From positions 124,001 through 188,000 of the forward strand of contig NZ_JAHRCY010000009.1 of the NCBI RefSeq assembly GCF_019083965.1: DNA of 64,000 nucleotides, given 5' to 3'. The stretch's first letter is position 1, and every line of letters begins with the position of its first letter. Source of the stretch: Catellatospora tritici. GTDB taxonomy: Bacteria > Actinomycetota > Actinomycetes > Mycobacteriales > Micromonosporaceae. The notes below the pieces were generated by a model, which worked only from the letters and a program-made list of their open reading frames with translations, made no database searches and had not been told where the DNA came from. Shown here piece after piece: positions 58,983 to 64,000 of this stretch. Both the position numbers and the translations under genes were made by a program.

Positions 58983-59648
58983 CTAAACGTCGCCCAGCGC
59001 ACGGGCCACCAGCGCCAGATCCTCGACCAGTCCCTGGTAGAGCGCGTCGCGGTCCTCGGCGCGCAGCACCGCCGACGGGTGGATGGTGGCGGCGAACCAG
59101 CCGTCGGCGTGCGGGAAGTCGGCGGGGTGGTGGGCCGCCGCAGGCCAGGGCAGCAGCTGCCCGCGTACGGCGGAGATCGTCGCGGACGGCCCCAGCAGCG
59201 CCTTGACCGCCGTACCGCCCAGCGCCACCACGAACCGGGGCCGCAGCAGCTCCAGCTCCGCGGTCAGCCAGGGCAGGCAGGACACGACCTCGGTGCGGGT
59301 CGGCGTCTGATGGATGCGCCGCTTGCCGGTGTCGCGGTGCTTGAAGTGCTTCACCGCGTTGGTCAGGTAGGTGTCGGCGCGGGCCAGCCCGGCCTCGGCC
59401 AGCGCCCGGTCCAGCACCTTGCCCGCCGGGCCGACGAACGGGGCGCCACGACGGTCCTCGACGTCGCCGGGCTGCTCGCCGACCAGCACCACGGCCGGAC
59501 GAACCGGCCCGGCGCCGAACACGGTCTGGGTGGCGTCGCGATAGAGGTGGCAGCCGCGGCAGCCGCCCGCGGCTGCGCGCAGCTCGTCGAGGGAGCCCGG
59601 GTGCGCGGGCACGAACTCCTGCGCGCCCGGTTCGGTACGGGTAGCCAC
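58983..59648 (-). CDS. udgX: UdgX-type uracil-DNA glycosylase
   Basis: 221 residues, GTG start. Family-4-like fold: motif A GEQPGDVED (58-66), and KRRIH at 109-113 with H113, the UdgX-specific loop whose histidine is known to form a covalent bond with uracil-DNA. Iron-sulfur cysteines C30, C33 and C124 are visible; a fourth ligand is not clear. HPSAVLR closes the active site. In the family it removes uracil from DNA and stays attached. The start lacks a strong ribosome site. Confidence 0.92.
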   Translation of the reverse strand: MATRTEPGAQEFVPAHPGSLDELRAAAGGCRGCHLYRDATQTVFGAGPVRPAVVLVGEQPGDVEDRRGAPFVGPAGKVLDRALAEAGLARADTYLTNAVKHFKHRDTGKRRIHQTPTRTEVVSCLPWLTAELELLRPRFVVALGGTAVKALLGPSATISAVRGQLLPWPAAAHHPADFPHADGWFAATIHPSAVLRAEDRDALYQGLVEDLALVARALGDV

Positions 59649-59691
59649 GCGGTGGTCGTACCCCGGCCAGCCGGGGCTCAATCCAGGCTGC

Positions 59692-60645
59692 TCAGCCCGC
59701 CAGCACGGTCCGCCGTTCGCGCTCGGTGCCGTCCAGGGCGGCGGTGGCGGCGGCCAGCCGCTTGTCGAGGGTGCGCCGCAGGCCGGCGACCCGCTCGATC
59801 GAGACGCCGACGTTGGCCAACGCCTTCTTGATCCGGTCGCGGACGGCCAGGTCGGTGAAGATGTTGTCGAACCACACGTCGGCGAACCGGGTGAATCCCT
59901 CCAGTTCCAGCTCGGGCAGGGTGAGGTTGAGGTCCCGTACGTCGGCGAGCTCGGTGCGCAGCACGGCGATGTGATGGTCGGCGATGGTGGCCGCGGCGGC
60001 CGCCTCATCCATCCGCTCGTGCTTCATCGCGCTGCTGAAGGCGCCACCGCCCAGGAACGTGTCATAGCCCGACCAGTCGTCGGCCTTGCCCAGCAGCAGG
60101 GCGACGTGGTCGAGGCTGTCGGCCGCCCGCCCGGCCGCCGCCATGGCCTCTCGCAGCTCCTTGATCTCGGCGGTCAGGCTGCCGCGCCGCTCGGCCAGCT
60201 CCAGCAGGCGCCCGGCGCGCGCATCACCGGTGGCGGCCAGGTGCTGCTCCTTCTCGGCCAGCACGGCCGCGTAGTCGGCCTCGGCGGTACGCAGCGACGA
60301 CAGCCGGGCGCGGGCGGCGGCCAGTTCGTCGGCGAGCACCCGCAGCCGCTCCTTCGCCTCGGCGACCCGGTAGGCGGCAGCCTGCTCCTCGGCCCGTTCG
60401 CGGGCGAGCGCGTCGTCGCGTGAACCGCGCAGTGCCACCCAGATGCGTGTCAGCGACAGGCTCTCCAGCTTGGCGACGTCGGCGGCCTCGGTGGCATGCG
60501 CCTCGGTCACCATGTCCAGCTTCCGCTGCGCGCTGTCGACCCGCTCGCGCAGCTCGCGGCAGCGCTGGGTCGTCACCTGGTGTTCGCCTACGGCCTCGGC
60601 CGCCGCGGTCAGCCGCGTCTGGATGTCGTCCAACATGCCGGACAT
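59692..60645 (-). CDS. Coiled-coil protein, hypothetical
   Basis: 317 residues, almost entirely helical. Heptad-like segments cover about 1-180 (RERVDSAQRKLDMVTEAHA, LADELAAARARLSSLRTAEA, LTAEIKELREAM). A C-terminal part with FTRFADVWFDNIFTDLAVRD is probably globular. No signal peptide or membrane segment. A second ATG three codons in is an alternative start. Not recognised; possibly a cytoskeletal, chromosome or stress protein. Lies 43 bases upstream of the udgX start, same strand. Confidence 0.7.
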   Translation of the reverse strand: MSGMLDDIQTRLTAAAEAVGEHQVTTQRCRELRERVDSAQRKLDMVTEAHATEAADVAKLESLSLTRIWVALRGSRDDALARERAEEQAAAYRVAEAKERLRVLADELAAARARLSSLRTAEADYAAVLAEKEQHLAATGDARAGRLLELAERRGSLTAEIKELREAMAAAGRAADSLDHVALLLGKADDWSGYDTFLGGGAFSSAMKHERMDEAAAAATIADHHIAVLRTELADVRDLNLTLPELELEGFTRFADVWFDNIFTDLAVRDRIKKALANVGVSIERVAGLRRTLDKRLAAATAALDGTERERRTVLAG

Positions 60646-60778
60646 TGGAGCATGCCCCCGCAAGCCACCGCACCCCAGCTCAGCGCCGTGTGACCGCCGC
60701 TGCGCACAGTCGGGCACGCCACCCCGACCGGATGATCACGGTGTCAGGGTGGGGACACGCCGTCGAACACGTCCACAA

Positions 60779-60791
60779 GTTCATGATCAAC
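60779..60791 (-). repeat. GTTGATCATGAAC motif at a gene end, copy 2
   Basis: On the minus strand this reads GTTGATCATGAAC, 36 bases past the XRE regulator stop; identical to copy 1 at 45540-45552. Palindromic core TGATCA. Confidence 0.45.
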
Positions 60792-60826
60792 GCGGTGGGG
60801 TGGGGGTGGGGGCGGCGGGGTGAGCG

Positions 60827-61294
60827 TTAGTCGGTGTCGGGGAGGCCTTCCAGGCGGCGGAGGCGTTCGATGATCTCGGCGGTCAGGTCGAGGCTGGCCG
60901 GGGAGAGGCCGGACATGCGGTGGGCCAGGCGGCGGACCCGGGAGTCGCGCAGGGCGCCGAGCGTGCGCAGTTCCTTGTCCACGGCGGCGGCGCGGTCGGG
61001 GTCGAGGAAGTAGGCCAGGTCCACGCCGAAGTGGGCCGCGATGCGGCCGACCAGCTCGTGGCTGGGGTTGGTGCGCTTGCCGGTGCGCAGCATCCCGATG
61101 TACTGCGCCGACACCTCGGTCGCCTGGGCCACCATCTCGTCGGTCTGCCGTACGCCGCCCGGCTTGATCGTCTCCAGCAGGTGGTTGTACCGCTCGGCGA
61201 AGGGCGGGGGCGCCGGTGGCGCACTGGGAAGAGGCATGCGTTCGGCCCTTCCGGGGTCGTGCCGCGTCTCATCGGGCGGACGGGGATACCGCAT
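60827..61294 (-). CDS. XRE-family regulator with coiled C-terminal region
   Basis: 155 residues; the ATG follows GGAGGACCCACG. A Pro-rich N-terminus is followed by an HTH (about 30-85: FAERYNHLLETIKP, VRQTDEMVAQATEVSAQYIGML, GKRTNPSHELVGRIAAHFGVD) and a C-terminal helical block that ends in LTAEIIERLRRLEGL. This is a common actinomycete HTH type with sequence similar to EspR-like nucleoid regulators. A target is not evident. It is followed by a repeat motif. Confidence 0.85.
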   Translation of the reverse strand: MRYPRPPDETRHDPGRAERMPLPSAPPAPPPFAERYNHLLETIKPGGVRQTDEMVAQATEVSAQYIGMLRTGKRTNPSHELVGRIAAHFGVDLAYFLDPDRAAAVDKELRTLGALRDSRVRRLAHRMSGLSPASLDLTAEIIERLRRLEGLPDTD

Positions 61295-61374
61295 CGTGGG
61301 TCCTCCACTATGGACAATCATCGAACAGGCCCGATGTCTTCGGCAACCTGCCCCATGCGCCCCGACGGAGCCGG

Positions 61375-62010
61375 TCAGTTCTCAGCCGACCCCTGCAACT
61401 CGTCGAGCTGATGCCCGAATGCCATGATCACCGCGTCGAACTGGGCCTGGATGGCAGGCAGGTTGGACCGGGCCGTCTCCAGGGCGCGTAGGCACGTCGC
61501 CAGCATCGCCACGTCGCGGGCCAGCCGCTCGCGGTCGGGGCTGTACGCTCCCCCGGCCGTGGCGCGGTAGCTGGCCGCGGCCCGGTCGGCGTCGCGGCGG
61601 GCGTTGTCGATGATGTGCGCCGCCTGCTTCTCGGCCGACTCCACGATCAGGCGGCTCTGCTCCTGCGCCGCCGCGATCACCGTGTCGGCCTGCGCCTGCG
61701 CCCGCGCCGTCAGCGTCACCGCCTCGGCGGCCACCTGCCGCGCCCGCGCCGCCGCGTCCACCGGCTGGAACCGGTCGCCCAGGCGCTTGACCCGGTCCAG
61801 CTCGGCCTGCTGCGCCAGGATGTACGCGTTGAGCGCGTCGACGTCCTCGGCCAGACCGCGCCGCAGCCGGTCCACTGCCTCCTTGTCGTAGCCGCGCTTG
61901 CGCCCGGTCGCGTCGGGCAGGTGGTACCGCATGATCGACTCTGGTGTGTGCGGCACCCGCCTGCGCAGGTCCGGCTGCTCGTGGGCGCTCGCGGCGCTGG
62001 TCGGGGTCAC
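61375..62010 (-). CDS. DivIVA-like coiled-coil protein
   Basis: 211 residues. N-terminal DivIVA-type segment RGYDKEAVDRLRRGLAEDVDA, followed by coiled coils (ARARQVAAEAVTLTARAQAQ, EKQAAHIIDNARRDADRAAA). The family marks poles or septa in actinomycetes; this is a short paralogue. I chose the GTG only 12 bases after the flavohaemoglobin stop, which implies operon coupling; an ATG 26 codons in is an alternative. Its pairing with globins is odd. Confidence 0.75.
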   Translation of the reverse strand: MTPTSAASAHEQPDLRRRVPHTPESIMRYHLPDATGRKRGYDKEAVDRLRRGLAEDVDALNAYILAQQAELDRVKRLGDRFQPVDAAARARQVAAEAVTLTARAQAQADTVIAAAQEQSRLIVESAEKQAAHIIDNARRDADRAAASYRATAGGAYSPDRERLARDVAMLATCLRALETARSNLPAIQAQFDAVIMAFGHQLDELQGSAEN

Positions 62011-62022
62011 CCTGCCTGCTCT

Positions 62023-63174
62023 CTAACGGGTCGCCGCGGAGTAACCCGCGCCGGCGGTGGATGGTCGGTAACGCGTGCCGTCGTACTCCTCCACATGCAC
62101 CCGGTCGACCGGCACCCCCGCCGCCGCCAGGTCCTCGCGCGCGGCGGCCACCATCGCCGGCGGACCGCACGCGTAGATCTCCAGATCGTTCAGCTTGCCC
62201 GCGCTCAGCGCGGCGGACACCACGTCGTCGCGGCCCCCGGACACCGTCACCACGGACAGCCAGCGGTGCGCCGCCTGCAGCCCGCGCAGCGTGTCCAGGT
62301 CGTACAGGTCGGCGTCGGTACGGGCGCCGACGTACAGCTCCACGCCGCGCACCGGCACCCCCGACCCCGTCTCGACCTCCACCTGCTCGACCAGCGCCCG
62401 CAGCGGCGCCAGGCCGGTGCCGCCCGCGATGAGCAGCAGGTCGCGGCCTCCGCCCGGCAGCAGGGTGAGGCGGTCGCCCACGGCGGCGCCGAGCCGGATC
62501 TGGTCGCCCTCGCGCAACTGGTACACCAGCGCCGGGCTCAGCTGCCCGCCCCGGTACGCCCGGACGTGGAACTCGATCGTCCCGTCGGCGCGCGGGGTGT
62601 TGGCGGGCGAGAAGTAGCGCCACACCCGTGGCCGCAGCGGGCACTCCAGCGACAGTGACTGCCCCGGCCAGTACGGCAGCGGCATCGTCGGGCGGACCGT
62701 GAACACGGCCAGGTCCGGCCCCCGCAGCTCGTGCTCGAGCACGTCCGCCGTCCACCAGGCGGGCTGGCTGCGCGAGGCGTGCTCGGCCGCGCGCATCATC
62801 GTCGAGGACACCAGGTCGTACGCCGCGACCCAGTCGTGGGCCAGCTCCGGGGTCCACGCGTCGCCGAGGAAGTGCTCCAGGGTGGCCAGCAGCGCCTGGC
62901 CGATCTGCCCGTAGTGCGAGCCCACCACCGAGAACTTGCGGTGGTCGCGGCCCAGACTCTCCAGGTAGGGCGCCGCCCGGTCGAGGCGGTCGACATGCGA
63001 CACGATGTGGCCCAGAGCCTGCAGCAGCTTGTCGCGCTGGGCGGCCATGGAGATCGGGAACATGTCGCGCAGCTCCGGGTACGCCACGAACAGGTAGGCG
63101 TAGAAGTGCTGCGCCGCCCGGTCCCCGTGAGCCTGGACCGTGGCGAAACTGCGCTGCAACCGGGCGGTGTCCAT
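62023..63174 (-). CDS. Flavohaemoglobin-like protein (globin plus FAD/NAD reductase)
   Basis: 383 residues. Globin domain 1-135: FYAYLFVAYPELRDMFP, proximal His likely H79 in LGRDHRKFSVVGSHY. FAD domain about 150-245 with VWRYFSPAN, and NAD domain about 250-365 with LLIAGGTGLAPLRALV and YACGPPAMV. Flavohaemoglobins (Hmp) convert nitric oxide to nitrate; some are NO-sensing. The start overlaps the trHb coding region boundary by a 2-base gap. Part of an operon with trHb and DivIVA-like genes. Confidence 0.9.
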   Translation of the reverse strand: MDTARLQRSFATVQAHGDRAAQHFYAYLFVAYPELRDMFPISMAAQRDKLLQALGHIVSHVDRLDRAAPYLESLGRDHRKFSVVGSHYGQIGQALLATLEHFLGDAWTPELAHDWVAAYDLVSSTMMRAAEHASRSQPAWWTADVLEHELRGPDLAVFTVRPTMPLPYWPGQSLSLECPLRPRVWRYFSPANTPRADGTIEFHVRAYRGGQLSPALVYQLREGDQIRLGAAVGDRLTLLPGGGRDLLLIAGGTGLAPLRALVEQVEVETGSGVPVRGVELYVGARTDADLYDLDTLRGLQAAHRWLSVVTVSGGRDDVVSAALSAGKLNDLEIYACGPPAMVAAAREDLAAAGVPVDRVHVEEYDGTRYRPSTAGAGYSAATR

Positions 63175-63176
63175 GG

Positions 63177-63566
63177 TCAGGCGGCCGCCACGATCAGCGG
63201 CCGGACCCCGCCGAGGATCTCCCCGATCTGCAGGATGATGTCCATCGGCACGTGCAGCTCGAACAGCACGCCCGCGACGTACTGCGCGGTGCGGTCGAAG
63301 TGCTCGCCGCTGATGTCCAGTCGGGCGTGCGCGGGCTGCAGCCGCTCCACCGGGTACGTCCCCGGTCCGCCGAGCACGAAGGTCAGCAGTTGGGCCATGT
63401 GGCCCTTGAGGGTGGCCACGTCCACGCCGTCGAAGTAGCCGCGCAGGTGCTCGTCGGCGAGCAGGTAGGTGTAGAGCCGGGACACCGCCTCGCGGACGGC
63501 GGGGGCGCCGCCGATGAGCTCGTACAGGCTGGCGTCGGTCGGTGGTGCTGTCGGGGTCTGGGTCAT
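63177..63566 (-). CDS. Truncated haemoglobin (group I type)
   Basis: 129 residues; the start follows GGAGGCGACG. The 2-on-2 globin pattern is present: YELIGGAPAVREAVSRLYTYLL, then HLRGYFDGVD, HMAQLLTFVLGG and AHARLDISGEHFD with the proximal His. TrHbs bind oxygen and NO. First gene of the operon, two bases before the flavohaemoglobin start. A consensus promoter and a long inverted repeat lie upstream. Confidence 0.9.
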   Translation of the reverse strand: MTQTPTAPPTDASLYELIGGAPAVREAVSRLYTYLLADEHLRGYFDGVDVATLKGHMAQLLTFVLGGPGTYPVERLQPAHARLDISGEHFDRTAQYVAGVLFELHVPMDIILQIGEILGGVRPLIVAAA

Positions 63567-63660
63567 CGTCGCCTCCAGCTCGATGGGTGGGACACGCGAG
63601 ACGGCGCCTGACCGGCCCCGGGCCCGCAACGCCCCGGACAGGACGTGGAAGCACACCGAC

Positions 63661-63706
63661 ACAACCGACAGTTTGCTTTTGTCGGCCAATCCAAACTGTT
63701 GGTTGT
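63661..63706. promoter_or_regulatory. Inverted repeat in the globin operon leader
   Basis: ACAACCGACAGTTTG and CAAACTGTTGGTTGT pair with one mismatch over 15 bases, separated by 16 bases. It lies just downstream of the predicted promoter, so a bound repressor would block transcription, or the RNA would form a stem. The motif does not match the NsrR or HypR patterns I know. Confidence 0.6.
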
Positions 63707-63720
63707 CCGCGCGCGAGCAG

Positions 63721-63749
63721 CATATATAGATGAGCCCTAGCGGTGTCAA
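63721..63749 (-). promoter_or_regulatory. Housekeeping promoter of the globin operon
   Basis: On the minus strand TTGACA (63749-63744), a 17-base spacer and TATATG (63726-63721). The -35 is perfect and the -10 near consensus. The first gene starts about 155 bases further downstream, leaving a leader of about 145 bases that contains the inverted repeat. Confidence 0.7.
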
Positions 63750-64000
63750 CCAGTAGACGATGAAACTACTGAGCGTATTTGCGACCGAGTGTGCCCGGTG
63801 CTGTCCACATCGACCAGAGCTGCGACGGCGTTGCGACAGCGCCCTTGCGCGTCGGTGGGCGCCACTCGACCGGGTGATTTCGCCGGACCGCAATGGACAT
63901 CCGATCCCGACAGCGTGCGACCCGGTGGCCGAGACGGCAAAGCGGGCGCCGGGACTTCGGGGAGTCGCCAACGCCCGCCTGGGATCGTGTGCCGTGCGGT
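63750..64000. other. Upstream of the globin operon, no gene recognised
   Basis: 251 bases to the window edge. Several short overlapping frames, none with recognisable protein or consistent codon bias. A gene may extend in from beyond the edge. Nothing else was identified. Confidence 0.4.

Noticed and set aside
1..64000. tRNA, rRNA and phage integrase genes
   Set aside because: No TpsiC-loop, anticodon stem or conserved rRNA segments and no tyrosine or serine recombinase motif were seen by eye; a tRNAscan-SE run would be decisive.

Overview
The window is high-GC (about 70 percent), dense, and coded with strong third-position GC bias. It has GTG and TTG starts, GGAGG-type ribosome sites, Tat substrates, SGNH hydrolases, secreted glycoside hydrolases and intergenic GAAGGGCnCCTTC palindromes. 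Together these point to a filamentous actinomycete, most likely Micromonosporaceae (my inference from gene style and repeats, not from a marker gene). I saw no rRNA, tRNA, CRISPR array, integrase or complete insertion sequence. This is chromosomal accessory and peripheral-metabolism DNA.

Layout. 0-7 kb: an ABC-2 exporter pair, two tiny genes, a stand-alone LigD-type primase/polymerase, an SGNH esterase and an AadA-like nucleotidyltransferase. 6.4-10 kb: a DUF305 lipoprotein, a lytic polysaccharide monooxygenase (LPMO) with a chitin-binding domain, and a LuxR-type two-component pair. 10-16.4 kb: a MazG-like pyrophosphatase, a small HTH protein with palindromes, a broken MFS gene, an OmpR-type two-component pair and a large ABC-2-like membrane protein. 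16.4-24.1 kb: ThpR, an aldo/keto reductase, an ArsR-like regulator, a surface protein, a P-loop NTPase with a C-terminal HTH, and a berberine-bridge-type oxidase.

24.1-27.6 kb is the most disturbed segment. A 45-bp copy of the 3' end of the oxidase gene recurs 2.1 kb downstream and brackets an AT-richer gene. That gene encodes a membrane-anchored protein with a receiver-like domain and an Mrr-like nuclease-fold domain. A gene relic, a twice-frameshifted GT51 transglycosylase pseudogene and a duplicated 29-bp motif lie in the same segment.

27.6-45.5 kb: a periplasmic-binding protein; divergent secreted GH92 and GH43 enzymes sharing a control region with perfect palindromes; acetyltransferases (one frameshifted); a MOSC protein; a phosphoesterase; a compact operon encoding a 15-cysteine double-psi beta-barrel protein, a Tat-exported protein and a MauE-type membrane protein; two overlapping small SH3-like secreted proteins; a PHB-depolymerase-like esterase; and a SpoIIE phosphatase. 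45.6-64 kb: a DsbA-like protein, NhaA, a second SGNH hydrolase, an LLM flavin monooxygenase with an MFS exporter, an XRE-cupin regulator and a flavin reductase, SDR and PNPOx-like redox proteins, a CBS protein, a UdgX-type uracil-DNA glycosylase, coiled-coil and DivIVA-like proteins, and a truncated haemoglobin/flavohaemoglobin operon with a recognisable promoter and a large inverted repeat.

Functional themes are extracellular carbohydrate use (LPMO, GH92, GH43, esterases), envelope and redox chemistry (MauE, DsbA, globins, flavoenzymes) and DNA maintenance (LigD-pol, UdgX). Family assignments come from motifs read by eye; no database search was run. Starts were adjusted to visible ribosome sites where possible.
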